The notes beneath the pieces are model-generated. The model ran no database searches. It had not been told where the DNA came from and worked only from the letters and a program-made list of their open reading frames with translations. Positions 51,637-61,067 of a DNA stretch of 64,000 nucleotides are shown piece by piece (the first letter of the stretch is position 1; every line of letters starts with the position of its first letter). The translations under genes were made by a program, and so were the position numbers. This DNA is from JBIICI01 sp044238935 (GTDB taxonomy: Bacteria; Pseudomonadota; Alphaproteobacteria; Micavibrionales; Micavibrionaceae): NCBI GenBank assembly GCA_044238935.1, contig JBIICI010000006.1, forward strand, positions 41,034 through 105,033, read 5' to 3'.

Positions 51637-53187
51637 TTATCCTGTTAAAATACGGCTTAATAAATCCACATCTTTTTCGATTTGATGATCGGATACGATT
51701 AATTCTTCGACTTTACGGATGGCATGCATGACTGTTGTATGATCTCTGCCCCCAAAACGACGTCCAATTTCAGGTAAAGAACGGGGCGTTAGTTTTTTAC
51801 AGAGATACATCGCAATTTGGCGAGGGCGTGCCAAATTCCGCGCCCGTGAGGATGAATGCATATCCGCCATTTTCAATCTGAAATGATCAATCACCACGCG
51901 TTGAATATCATCAATGCTAATGCGGCGTTCGCTGGAGCGGATTAAATCCTGTAATACACGTTGTGCGACTTCTGGGGTTGCTGATTCTTTTGTGACATCA
52001 ATATGCATGCATAAACGATTTAATGCCCCTTCCAGCTCCCGAATATTTGTGGTGATTCGGGCTGCCAATAATTCCAATACAGAATCAGGAATGGGGGCAT
52101 TCATCATGTTGCGTTTGGCCTGTAAGATCCCATAGCGTAATTCATAGGTGCTGGGGCTAATATCAACAACCAATCCCCATGATAAACGCGATTTCAAACG
52201 ATCATCAACCCCATCTAAATCTGTGGGGGCGCGGTCTGCGGCGATAATAATTTGTTTATTTTGATCAATCAATGCGTTGAATGTATGGAAAAACTCTTCT
52301 TGAGTGCTGTCCTTGCCTGCAATAAATTGAATGTCATCAATGATTAAAACATCGATGGATCTGAAATATTGTTTAAATTGCATCGTGTTTTTCGCGCGAA
52401 TAGAGCGCACAAATTCAAACATAAATTTTTCAGCGGATAAATAAACAACGCGTTTTTTATGCCCTGAATTTTGACGAAGTGATTGCTGTTCCATATATTG
52501 GGCAATCGCATGCATTAAATGGCTTTTGCCTGTGCCAACGCCCCCATAGATAAAAAGTGGATTAAAGGGCACTTGGGCGCTTTCTGCCACACGACGAGCC
52601 GCCGCATTTGCCAAGGCGTTGGATTGACCAATCACAAAATGTTCAAATGTATAGCGTGGATCTAAAGGGACGGAAACTTCTGACCAAAAGGCTTGGATTT
52701 CATCAGCCGTTACATCACCTTGCGCAAAGCCAGCGCTGGGAAGATTATTGTTGGATTTTAACGGAATCGCAGCTTGTGCAGATTCAGGGGTTTCTGTGTG
52801 GCTTTGTGGTTTGACGACCAATTCAATGCGTTCAATCCGCGTGTTGCGCGTTTGGCAGAGTTCAAACAGGCTGGCTAAATAATGTTGTTGAATCCAGTCC
52901 TTCATAAAACGCGTGGGCACGGTCACTTCCAAAGTGCCTTGGTAATAGGCTTGGATTGTCAAGGGTTTTAACCAGCTGCGATAGGCGGCATCGCCATAAT
53001 TACGGCGCATGGAATCCTGAACATCATCCCACATCATCAAAATATCATCAGAGGGAATAAAAGATAAAGGCGTCGTACCTTCTGACTGCCCCATAAAAGG
53101 GGCGACGGGCATCGAATCGATCATGGATTTTTCATGAGTATTGTAAAGAGAAGATTCGATAGTCGGTGAAGAAAGACTTTTACCCAT
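51637..53187 (-). CDS. dnaA: Chromosomal replication initiator DnaA
   Basis: A 516-residue initiator. The N-terminal domain I (about 50-130, PTRFMKDWIQQHYL), a variable linker, the AAA+ domain with GGVGTGKSHLMHAI and VLIIDDIQFIAG, and domain IV with the DnaA-box signature GGRDHTTVMHAIRKVEEL are all present. The ATG at 53187 gives a somewhat long N-terminus. An alternative start is the Met at residue 22. No DnaA box was found upstream, so this is not evidence for an adjacent origin. Confidence 0.96.
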   Translation of the reverse strand: MGKSLSSPTIESSLYNTHEKSMIDSMPVAPFMGQSEGTTPLSFIPSDDILMMWDDVQDSMRRNYGDAAYRSWLKPLTIQAYYQGTLEVTVPTRFMKDWIQQHYLASLFELCQTRNTRIERIELVVKPQSHTETPESAQAAIPLKSNNNLPSAGFAQGDVTADEIQAFWSEVSVPLDPRYTFEHFVIGQSNALANAAARRVAESAQVPFNPLFIYGGVGTGKSHLMHAIAQYMEQQSLRQNSGHKKRVVYLSAEKFMFEFVRSIRAKNTMQFKQYFRSIDVLIIDDIQFIAGKDSTQEEFFHTFNALIDQNKQIIIAADRAPTDLDGVDDRLKSRLSWGLVVDISPSTYELRYGILQAKRNMMNAPIPDSVLELLAARITTNIRELEGALNRLCMHIDVTKESATPEVAQRVLQDLIRSSERRISIDDIQRVVIDHFRLKMADMHSSSRARNLARPRQIAMYLCKKLTPRSLPEIGRRFGGRDHTTVMHAIRKVEELIVSDHQIEKDVDLLSRILTG

Positions 53188-53751
53188 TGTTAAAACATAC
53201 TCCGTGACTTAAAAAAAATATAACAAAAGAAAATAAGAGAGCTTGTCTATATATTGAATATAGATTTGCCGTTATTTTCCATCCAATTTTTGGGATTTTA
53301 AACCCAAGATTTTTTGATCCCTATCACTCACTGTTTGATTCAGTGGTTATTTTTAATTTATCTCAATAATCACCATTTTATAACCTTGTTCAGAGTGAGC
53401 AAGGGACAGAGGCAAAGACCAAAGCCGTGTGTCTTAAAAATGGTTTAAGATTCTCTCCTAAACAAGAGGAGATCAGAGAGGTTCTAATAGAATCTCTCTT
53501 GCGTTGATCAAAATCTAAACGACTATATCCGTTAATGCAATGGAAACATACAGCGAACATAAAACAAAGCAATAATCGTTCAAATATGGCGGAATTGTGA
53601 AAAAAGGTTTGACACCAAAATGCAATGATTCGCTTTTTATGGGGTATATATTTACCTAAATTTTTCTGGATTAGCGAATTTTATTGACTTTATGAAAATA
53701 ATATATTAGGTGCTTAATAAAAAACATAATAAAAAACGGGATGGTAAAAAT
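53188..53751. other. Gene-free stretch upstream of dnaA
   Basis: About 560 bases with no supported gene. It contains the tandem-hairpin region described separately and a CACTG/CAGTG hairpin near 53327-53343. TTATCCACA boxes were sought on both strands and not found. Confidence 0.5.
53384..53499. ncRNA. Candidate structured RNA: four tandem hairpins
   Basis: Four perfect or near-perfect hairpins sit end to end: CCTTG/CAAGG (53384-53404), TCTTAAA/TTTAAGA with loop AATGG (53432-53450), TCTCCT/AGGAGA (53454-53472), and AGAGAGGTTC/GAATCTCTCT with one G-U pair and loop TAATA (53475-53499). Strand is not settled, because the stems read on both. No terminator T-run follows on either side. A 45-codon plus-strand open frame over the same DNA has no start. 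Confidence 0.4.
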
Positions 53752-54651
53752 ATGGCACATAAAAAATGGGGAGGATTGTTCTGTTTTGGATTGGTTGCAA
53801 TAGGGGGCTATAAATTTATTGAACCTGAATTATTCACATTCCAATCTCTTCCGCGTTATACATTAAACGCACAGACTGCTTCAGAGGAAACAGCACAAAT
53901 TAAATCCGTATTTTCAAAAACAGCAGGAATCCAAGATTGTATACTGGGCGGGCGTAGGCAAAATTATGGAGATAATCAAGCCGCTATGGTTGTAAAAGAC
54001 AATAAAATTCTGTTTTCTTGTCATCCTGATATGCCGATTCCACCTGCCTCTTTAACAAAATTGATGACTGCTGTGTTGGTAATGGATGCGTTAAATCATA
54101 GGGCGATAGAGAAGAAAACTGTTTTATATCCTAGTGGAGATACAGCGCGTGAGGATCCGCATTTTTTCCCCAAATCAGGCACTGTTTCATTGGAAGATAG
54201 CTTTAGCGCAATGTTGACCTATTCCTCAAACAGCGCTGCTGCGCTGCTTGCGACAAAATTAGCCGGAACTGAAACACAATTTGCAGAAATGATGACGAAA
54301 AAAGCCAAAGAAATTGGGATGCATAATACAGTTTTTAAAAATGCATCGGGATTGCCTGCGCAGGGGCAAATCACCACAGCAAGAGATATGATAATTTTAG
54401 GAGATTATATCAAAAAAAACTATCCTAAATATACGCCATATTTTCATATAGATCGTTTTAAGGGGATTCAAAATCATGCGAAAGATATTGCGGCTGATCA
54501 AGATACGGATATTGTAAAGACAGGATTCACAAACGCATCTGGATTCCATATTTTGGTCAATCAAGGGCGTGTCTCTGCGGTTGTATTGGGGTTTCAAGAG
54601 TCAAAAAATCGCAATGCGGAAGTCAAAACGCTCTTAGCGCATAAATTCTAA
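53752..54651 (+). CDS. D-alanyl-D-alanine carboxypeptidase (S11)
   Basis: A 299-residue penicillin-binding peptidase. The N-terminal hydrophobic segment (LFCFGLVAIGGYKFI) is a signal or anchor. The active-site motifs are SxxK in PPASLTKLMTAV, SxN in YSSNSAAALLA, and KTG in VKTGFTNASG. It trims the terminal D-Ala of pentapeptides. It lacks the long C-terminal domain of PBP5. The ATG at 53752 with GGGATGG upstream is chosen over a GTG at 53710. Confidence 0.92.
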   Translation: MAHKKWGGLFCFGLVAIGGYKFIEPELFTFQSLPRYTLNAQTASEETAQIKSVFSKTAGIQDCILGGRRQNYGDNQAAMVVKDNKILFSCHPDMPIPPASLTKLMTAVLVMDALNHRAIEKKTVLYPSGDTAREDPHFFPKSGTVSLEDSFSAMLTYSSNSAAALLATKLAGTETQFAEMMTKKAKEIGMHNTVFKNASGLPAQGQITTARDMIILGDYIKKNYPKYTPYFHIDRFKGIQNHAKDIAADQDTDIVKTGFTNASGFHILVNQGRVSAVVLGFQESKNRNAEVKTLLAHKF

Positions 54652-55241
54652 AGATTCCAACTTTTTAAAGTCCATCCTGTTCCTAAATCCTCAAACCACG
54701 CCGTCGCGCCTGTTTTTAATTTGCGATTCGAAACGGGAATATGCAGCGCATCGGGGATAAATCGTGCCGTGCCGTTGCTGGTGACTGCAAAAATTGTGTG
54801 GTTTTCGGGGCAATCTTTAAAAAAATCTTGCCAGTTGCGGATAATCTTATTGGGATCAACATCCCAACCCATCGGGGCAATGCCGTCATGATCCCATTTT
54901 TGAATGGCCTCCGCACCAATACGGGCAATCACATCGGATTCAGGCTTGTTTTCATCCACGCCATAATCAATTTCATTCAGAAAATCCAATGTCTGAATCG
55001 CAGGGGCATCTGTGCCATAGGCTGTGTGTAACGCCGCCTGTGCTGTTTGCCGCGTGCGTTTTAAGGGGGAGCAATAGGCGGTATCTACCTGTAACCCTTG
55101 ATCCAGCAACCAACGCCCAATCGCTTGGGCTTGCACGAGTCCTGTGGCGGTCAAATCCAAATCCGTCCGCCGCCCCACGCGCGTGGGGGTTTGATGGGAT
55201 TCAAATGTATTGCCATGTCTGGCGATGATGATGGTGCGCAT
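54648..55241 (-). CDS. Histidine phosphatase family protein
   Basis: A 197-residue phosphoglycerate-mutase-like phosphatase. The catalytic His is in IIIARHGNTFES, with the second Arg/His region in YCSPLKRTRQTAQAAL. In place of the usual SHG it has AVTSNGTARFIP, so the second catalytic His may be replaced by Asn. It overlaps the convergent carboxypeptidase gene by 4 bases. Substrate unknown. Confidence 0.85.
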   Translation of the reverse strand: MRTIIIARHGNTFESHQTPTRVGRRTDLDLTATGLVQAQAIGRWLLDQGLQVDTAYCSPLKRTRQTAQAALHTAYGTDAPAIQTLDFLNEIDYGVDENKPESDVIARIGAEAIQKWDHDGIAPMGWDVDPNKIIRNWQDFFKDCPENHTIFAVTSNGTARFIPDALHIPVSNRKLKTGATAWFEDLGTGWTLKSWNL

Positions 55242-55254
55242 GGGTTATTTTTCT

Positions 55255-56124
55255 TTAAGATTTTTCAGGTTTCTGTCCTACAAATGCAAAGCAGTTTGAT
55301 GGTGATGCGTTGAGGTTTTGCCTCAAAGATGGTGTTTGAATCAGTTTATTGAAAACGGCGCGCGCTGTTTCAATATCATCATCCGATGCACCGCCTGCTT
55401 TGGCATAGGTCACAAATTCATCTTTTTGATATTCTGCCTGCATCACGGAAAAATCAACGGTTTCGGGCTGAATAAGGTCAACTCGATCATTCGCATAGGC
55501 ATTGATAAAACGAAATCCTGCCTTTTGAATAATATGGGGGATATGCGGCGCAATATCATGGTTTGCTCCTGAAATGGCTTGTTGCCCTTTGTGATAGGAT
55601 GCCCATGCACTATATAATATGGATTGATCCTTAACTGAGAGATGCGCAACCGAGTCAAAAAACTGCATCCTACTGAGCAAATTTGTGGGTTCAGAAATCA
55701 GCACATAGCCATTAGGTTTTGTAATGCGAAACATTTCATCAACAACCTGTTGAGGGTCTTTGCAATGCATCAGGACGGTTTGACAGGTCACCAGATCAAA
55801 GGAATTGTCATCAATGGGTAAATGATGAACATCACTCAAAACCGTTTCAATTTTATGGCTGATGGGAAGGGCAGAAAGAGTCTTTCTGCTCTCAATCAAC
55901 CAATGTTCCTCAAAATCAATACAGGTCACGGTGCGGGGTGAGTCGGCTTCCCTTAACAAAAGCGACACCCAATGCGCCGCCCCTGATCCCAGATCGGCAA
56001 TGGAATGAATGTTTTTGTTAAAATCAATGCGCCCCAGTAACAGGCTTAGATAATCTTTGTTCCACCAATCATAGCGATCATCACTGATATATTCTTGGGA
56101 GTGGATGTTTTTGTTTGTTTTCAT
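55255..56124 (-). CDS. SAM-dependent methyltransferase (class I)
   Basis: A 289-residue methyltransferase with motif I IADLGSGAAHWVSLLL, an acidic end of strand 2 (CIDFEEHWLIES), and motif IV LVTCQTVLMHCKDP. The C-terminus (residues about 170-289) is an extra helical and beta part with no clear match. The acceptor is unknown. It lies between the phosphatase gene and kdsB, on the same strand. Confidence 0.85.
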   Translation of the reverse strand: MKTNKNIHSQEYISDDRYDWWNKDYLSLLLGRIDFNKNIHSIADLGSGAAHWVSLLLREADSPRTVTCIDFEEHWLIESRKTLSALPISHKIETVLSDVHHLPIDDNSFDLVTCQTVLMHCKDPQQVVDEMFRITKPNGYVLISEPTNLLSRMQFFDSVAHLSVKDQSILYSAWASYHKGQQAISGANHDIAPHIPHIIQKAGFRFINAYANDRVDLIQPETVDFSVMQAEYQKDEFVTYAKAGGASDDDIETARAVFNKLIQTPSLRQNLNASPSNCFAFVGQKPEKS

Positions 56125-56181
56125 AGTTTTTACCTTTTGTTTGAATATGATAGATAGAGTAGGCGCGGTTATTATGCAGCC

Positions 56182-57015
56182 CTAAAGACCATTCCCATCA
56201 TGTACAAACTTTGAAATCATCGCCTCCGCCCTTACAATATCCTCAGGCGAATCAATCCCTGCTTGGGCTAATCCTAAATCGACATTGAGGGTCACGGTAT
56301 GAATCGGGATATGGTTTTCCAGCAATCGTAATTGCTCTAACCCCTCCAAAATCTCATAAGGTGATTGGGGCAGGGTAACGAATTTTTGTAAAGTCTCTTT
56401 GCGAAAGGCATAGATGCCCAAATGTTGATGGACAGGGGAAAATTCGCTGATGGTTCGTAATTTTTCTTCGCCACGTATGGCAGGAATAATATTTTTGGAA
56501 AACCAAAAGGCGCGGCCGTCGGCGGCGATGGTGGCGGTGGTGCCGCTGAAAGGGGTAATGGCTTTATCGGCGCGGAGCTTGTCAAGCTCAACCCAGCGCA
56601 GTTGCACCACGGGGGTGGTGACTTGGGCGTCTGGCGTGTCGTGGAATTTTTGAATCAGCGCGGTGATGGCGTGTGGGGGGGTAAAGGGGGCATCGCCTTG
56701 TAAGCCGATAATCAGGTCGAATTTCACAGAATCTTGTTGTTCGATGCGTGTTGCGGCCTCTAAGATTCTATCTGATCCTGTGGCGCAATCAGGGCTGGTG
56801 AGGATGGCGCGTGTCGATAGATCCTTTGTGGCGTGGTCGTAAATCCGTTGATCTTCGGTGGCAACGGCGATGGTGATATGGGAATCCTTATCCGCAATTT
56901 CCTTTGCAATATCTGTGACATAAGACAACATACTGCGTCCATGGATCAGGGCAAGGGGCTTGCCAGCAAAGCGGGTTGATCCGTATCGGGCGGGGATAAT
57001 AAGGGCAATTTTCAT
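56182..57015 (-). CDS. kdsB: 3-deoxy-manno-octulosonate cytidylyltransferase
   Basis: A 277-residue CMP-Kdo synthetase for LPS. It has IPARYGSTRFAGKPLALI (CTP site), the metal Asp in LQGDAPFTPPHAI, the GIYAFRKETL segment and PYEILEGLEQLRLLENH. The QGDAPF block replaces the family's QGDEPLI, and the protein is about 25-30 residues longer than usual. The essential Asp remains. A related CMP-sugar synthetase is possible but KdsB fits best. Confidence 0.85.
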   Translation of the reverse strand: MKIALIIPARYGSTRFAGKPLALIHGRSMLSYVTDIAKEIADKDSHITIAVATEDQRIYDHATKDLSTRAILTSPDCATGSDRILEAATRIEQQDSVKFDLIIGLQGDAPFTPPHAITALIQKFHDTPDAQVTTPVVQLRWVELDKLRADKAITPFSGTTATIAADGRAFWFSKNIIPAIRGEEKLRTISEFSPVHQHLGIYAFRKETLQKFVTLPQSPYEILEGLEQLRLLENHIPIHTVTLNVDLGLAQAGIDSPEDIVRAEAMISKFVHDGNGL

Positions 57016-57163
57016 TGATGTCTCTAATCTTGTTAAACGGGGCTTGATTTCTCAGCGTGAATGCGTATTTTTAAAGAGTTTCTTAAATCTTTTCATGTTA
57101 AGTGAAAAGCATAGTTTTATATCTATCACATTTGCCCTCAATAAATAAAGGATCAATCTTCCT

Positions 57164-59884
57164 ATGACCCGTACAGGACATGACCAGCTGAAAACCCGTA
57201 AAACCCTTAATGTCAACGGCAAAGCCTATGATTATTTTAGCTTGAAAGAAGCGCAAAAACATATTGGCGATATTTCAAAATTGCCCTTTACCTTAAAAGT
57301 TTTGTTGGAAAATTTATTGCGCTTTGAAGATGATCGCTCCGTAGTCGTGGATGATATTAAAGCGTTGGTGTCTTGGTTGAACACAGGCACATCAGATCGT
57401 GAAATTGCGTATCGTCCTGCGCGTGTGTTGATGCAAGATTTCACAGGTGTTCCTGCGGTTGTGGATTTGGCGACAATGCGGGAGGCCATGGCGAAACTGG
57501 GCGGCGATGCACAGAAAATCAACCCCCTCAATGCCGTTGATTTGGTGATTGACCATTCGGTGATGGTCGATGTATTCGGGACAGATACCGCGTTTAAGCA
57601 AAATGTAGAATTGGAATTTGAACGTAACGGGGAGCGTTATGAGTTCCTGAAATGGGGGCAGGGGGCGTTTAATAATTTCCGCGTTGTTCCCCCCGGAACA
57701 GGAATTTGTCACCAAGTGAATTTGGAATATTTGGGGCAAACCATCTGGGTTGAAAAGGATGAAGATACAGGCAATCTGGTTGCCTATCCTGATACATTGG
57801 TCGGCACAGATTCGCATACCACCATGATTAACGGACTTGCCGTTTTGGGCTGGGGCGTTGGGGGGATTGAGGCTGAGGCCGCGATGCTGGGGCAACCTGT
57901 AACGATGTTAATCCCCGAAGTTGTGGGCTTTAAGCTGACAGGTGCGTTGAAAGAAGGCGCAACGGCAACGGATTTGGTGCTAACGGTTACGCAAATGCTA
58001 CGCGCGCACGGCGTTGTTGGCAAATTTGTTGAATTTTATGGCGATGGATTGGATTATTTGTCATTAGCAGATCGCGCAACGATTGCGAATATGGCACCTG
58101 AATATGGCGCGACTTGTGGATTCTTCCCGATTGATGCCGAAACGATTGCCTATTTACGCTTTACAGGGCGTGATGAAGACCGCGTTGCCTTGGTCGAAGC
58201 CTATGCCAAGGAACAAGGATTCTGGCGCGAATCAGGTCATGAGCCTGTGTTTACCGCAAAATTGGAATTGGACATGAGCAGCGTTGAGCCTTGTATCGCA
58301 GGCCCAAAACGCCCCCAAGACCGCATTGCATTATCCGTTGCTGCCCCGAATTATAAAGATCATTTGGCAAAAAGCCTAAGCGGTGTGGATGTCAGCCAAA
58401 GATTTAAAGTGGAGGGCGAAGATTTTACCTTAGGGTATGGGGATGTAACAATCGCCGCGATTACCAGCTGCACCAACACATCAAACCCTTCCGTTATGGT
58501 TGCCGCAGGATTGGTGGCGCGGAATGCTTTGAAAAAAGGCTTAAAGATTAAGCCTTGGGTCAAAACCTCCCTTGCCCCCGGATCACAAGTGGTGACGGAT
58601 TATTTGGAACGCGCAGGGCTGCAGGATGATTTGGATGCGCTTGGCTTTAACCTTGTTGGCTATGGTTGCACAACCTGTATTGGAAATTCAGGGCCTTTGC
58701 CTGAGGCGATTGCCAAGGTGATTGATGCCAATGCCCTTGATGTGTGCGGTGTTTTATCGGGAAACCGCAATTTTGAAGGGCGAATCAGTCCGCATGTAAA
58801 ATCCAACTATTTGGCATCTCCCCCCTTGGTGGTGGCATACGCCTTGGCAGGATCAATGAATATTGATCTGTATAAAGACCCCATCGGTCAAGACCCACAG
58901 GGCAATGATGTTTTCCTAAAAGATATTTGGCCGTCCAATAAAGATGTCAAAGATGCCGTTGCTTATGCGGTCACCAGTGAGCAATTTAAATCCCGTTATG
59001 CCAACGTATTTCTTGGCACACCCGAATGGCAATCTATTTCAGGCGGCACAGGGCAGACCTATAATTGGAATGAAAAATCCACCTATGTCAAAAATCCCCC
59101 CTATTTCGATGGCATGACATTGGATATTGAGGCCACAAATAATATCAAAAATGCCTATGCGTTGGCGATATTGGGCGATTCCGTGACCACGGATCATATT
59201 TCCCCTGCTGGATCAATTAAGAAAGATTCACCTGCTGGAAAATATTTGTTGGAACATGGCGTGGCACAACAAGATTTCAATTCATACGGCGCACGTCGTG
59301 GAAACCATGAAATCATGATGCGCGGGACTTTTGCCAATATCCGTATTAAAAATGAAATGGTACCGCATATTGAGGGCGGTTTTACCAAGCATATCCCCAC
59401 AGGCGTGGATCAACCGATTTACGATGCCGCCATGCAATATGTCGCTAGCAAAACGCCGTTGATCGTTGTGGCAGGCAAAGAATACGGCACAGGATCAAGC
59501 CGTGACTGGGCAGCCAAAGGCACACGTTTATTGGGCGTGAATGCGGTGATTGCGGAGAGTTTTGAGCGTATCCACAGATCAAACCTGATCGGCATGGGTG
59601 TGTTACCCTTACAATTCCAAAATGGCGAAAACCGCCATAGTTTGGGATTAGATGGCACAGAAACATTTGATGTCACAGGCATTGATGCGGCACTATCTCC
59701 CCGCGGTCAAGCCACACTCACCATCAAATATGCCGATGGCCGTACCCAAGATGTAAAATTATTGGTGCGCGTGGATACGTTGGACGAGCTTGATTATTAC
59801 CGCAATGGCGGTATCTTGCATTACGTCTTGCGCAATATGGCAAAATCCAGTACGACAGCGGGGGTAGTTTCAAAGGTTGGGTGA
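57164..59884 (+). CDS. acnA: Aconitate hydratase A
   Basis: A 906-residue TCA-cycle 4Fe-4S enzyme. Cluster Cys are in TSCTNTSNPSVM and GYGCTTCIGNSGPL. Substrate motifs include VGTDSHTTMINGLAVLGWGV and KEYGTGSSRDWAAKGT. Length is typical for AcnA. The ribosome-binding site AAGGA precedes the ATG. A strong hairpin terminates it and no other TCA gene is nearby. Confidence 0.97.
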   Translation: MTRTGHDQLKTRKTLNVNGKAYDYFSLKEAQKHIGDISKLPFTLKVLLENLLRFEDDRSVVVDDIKALVSWLNTGTSDREIAYRPARVLMQDFTGVPAVVDLATMREAMAKLGGDAQKINPLNAVDLVIDHSVMVDVFGTDTAFKQNVELEFERNGERYEFLKWGQGAFNNFRVVPPGTGICHQVNLEYLGQTIWVEKDEDTGNLVAYPDTLVGTDSHTTMINGLAVLGWGVGGIEAEAAMLGQPVTMLIPEVVGFKLTGALKEGATATDLVLTVTQMLRAHGVVGKFVEFYGDGLDYLSLADRATIANMAPEYGATCGFFPIDAETIAYLRFTGRDEDRVALVEAYAKEQGFWRESGHEPVFTAKLELDMSSVEPCIAGPKRPQDRIALSVAAPNYKDHLAKSLSGVDVSQRFKVEGEDFTLGYGDVTIAAITSCTNTSNPSVMVAAGLVARNALKKGLKIKPWVKTSLAPGSQVVTDYLERAGLQDDLDALGFNLVGYGCTTCIGNSGPLPEAIAKVIDANALDVCGVLSGNRNFEGRISPHVKSNYLASPPLVVAYALAGSMNIDLYKDPIGQDPQGNDVFLKDIWPSNKDVKDAVAYAVTSEQFKSRYANVFLGTPEWQSISGGTGQTYNWNEKSTYVKNPPYFDGMTLDIEATNNIKNAYALAILGDSVTTDHISPAGSIKKDSPAGKYLLEHGVAQQDFNSYGARRGNHEIMMRGTFANIRIKNEMVPHIEGGFTKHIPTGVDQPIYDAAMQYVASKTPLIVVAGKEYGTGSSRDWAAKGTRLLGVNAVIAESFERIHRSNLIGMGVLPLQFQNGENRHSLGLDGTETFDVTGIDAALSPRGQATLTIKYADGRTQDVKLLVRVDTLDELDYYRNGGILHYVLRNMAKSSTTAGVVSKVG

Positions 59885-59900
59885 TATTTAAGTTATACGA

Positions 59901-59942
59901 AAAACAATGCTTAATCCCTTAAAGGTGCTTAAGCATTGTTTT
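59901..59942 (+). terminator. acnA terminator
   Basis: AAAACAATGCTTAA (59901-59914) and TTAAGCATTGTTTT (59929-59942) form a perfect 14-bp stem with a 14-nt loop and a final T-run. The right arm ends 13 bases before the next ATG, close to its GAGG ribosome-binding site, so it also fits tight spacing or attenuation. Confidence 0.85.
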
Positions 59943-59954
59943 GTTTGAGGATAA

Positions 59955-60422
59955 ATGATGGATGCCTATTCAAATTTAGTTCAGTTACTGGATGACCAAC
60001 AAATTGCTTTTGAAATAATAAACCATGATCCTGTCTATACGATGGAAGACGCCATAAGCCTGACGCAAAGCCTTGAAGAAGAAAACTTAAAAACGATTTT
60101 GCTGGAGTCCAAAGAGAATTACTATTTATTTGTGACACCAGGCTACAGGAAAGTTCCCGTCAAAGACCTAAAGCTATTTCTTAAGGAGAAAAAGTTACAG
60201 TTTGCAAATGAACATACATTTAACGAAGTCTTAGGGTATGAGGTAGGTGCTGCTACTCCGATTGGTAATAGTGCAACCATTCTTATTATAGTGGATCATG
60301 TCATTAAGGAAACAAGTCATGTCTATATTAATCCAGCAAGAAATGACATTACGTTTAGAATTAAAACGGTTGATTTTTTCAAAGTGTTAGACGAGAATTA
60401 CAAATACATTATGCTAAATTAA
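59955..60422 (+). CDS. YbaK/ProX-type aminoacyl-tRNA deacylase
   Basis: A 155-residue protein of the prolyl-tRNA editing-domain family. It has KTILLESKENYYLFVTPGYR (catalytic-Lys region), EVLGYEVGAATPIGNSATIL (the GxxxP.G loop) and HVYINPARNDITFRI. It hydrolyses misacylated tRNA, often Ala- or Cys-tRNA(Pro). The second ATG at 59958 is a possible start. GAGG lies just upstream. It is alone after acnA. Confidence 0.88.
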   Translation: MMDAYSNLVQLLDDQQIAFEIINHDPVYTMEDAISLTQSLEEENLKTILLESKENYYLFVTPGYRKVPVKDLKLFLKEKKLQFANEHTFNEVLGYEVGAATPIGNSATILIIVDHVIKETSHVYINPARNDITFRIKTVDFFKVLDENYKYIMLN

Positions 60423-60438
60423 ATATCAGGTTCTTCAA

Positions 60439-61065
60439 TTACAAAAACAAATCATCGGCTTTTTGGCTGATTATCTCTCCTGTTGAGTCTTGGTAATGTT
60501 CAAAAATGTCCCAAGGGAATGGATGATCTGTATTTTGATTTTGGGGGCGGAATTCATATAAACGGCAATTGCCGATGCGCTTTACCGTTTTGTGATACTG
60601 TTTGAAAAAAGCACGCATCACGCCGCCATGTGATACGATAACAGGGATCGCAGGATGGGGCAGTTGGTTGATTTGTGTTGCGATGGCATAGGTAATGCGT
60701 GTTTGAAAATCGTCAAATGTTTCGCCATTTTCTGGATTTTCAAAATTTAAAAAGCGGTCAATGTATAAATCAACGCTTTGATTTTCCCAGTCGCCCATAT
60801 GCAGTTCTTTTAAGTTTTTATCCGCAATCATGGGGCATTGTAAATCTTGGTTTAAGATTTCAGCGGTGTTTTTTGCCCGCGTAAGGGGGCTGTGAATGAT
60901 ATGTGTTGGGCGGTGAGGCAGAATAGGGATAAGATCGCGTATATGTGCCGCCTGATCGCGCCCCGTTTGGGTTAAAGGTGTGTCGATATGCCCTGCCATT
61001 AATTTATTGGCATTATGCTCACTTTGCCCGTGGCGGATCATATAAAAATGGCGATGATGCAGCAT
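60439..61065 (-). CDS. Histidine phosphatase family protein
   Basis: A 208-residue phosphoglycerate-mutase-like phosphatase with catalytic His in FYMIRHGQSEHNANKLMAGH, the SPLTRAKNTAEIL block and the second His in VIVSHGGVMRAFF. The ATG at 61065 is chosen because the longer frame overlaps the upstream gene by 40 bases. It follows the aspartate-dehydrogenase-like gene with 2 bases between. The substrate is not readable. Confidence 0.9.
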   Translation of the reverse strand: MLHHRHFYMIRHGQSEHNANKLMAGHIDTPLTQTGRDQAAHIRDLIPILPHRPTHIIHSPLTRAKNTAEILNQDLQCPMIADKNLKELHMGDWENQSVDLYIDRFLNFENPENGETFDDFQTRITYAIATQINQLPHPAIPVIVSHGGVMRAFFKQYHKTVKRIGNCRLYEFRPQNQNTDHPFPWDIFEHYQDSTGEIISQKADDLFL

Positions 61066-61067
61066 TT

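Noticed and set aside
53390..53572. 60-codon minus-strand frame upstream of dnaA
   Set aside because: It has no ribosome-binding site and overlaps the hairpin region. A 45-codon plus-strand frame in the same place also lacks a start. Both are probably by-products of the structured DNA.
53188..53751. Possible chromosomal origin beside dnaA
   Set aside because: The stretch is AT-rich and next to dnaA, but I found no TTATCCACA-type boxes on either strand. There is no positive evidence for an origin.
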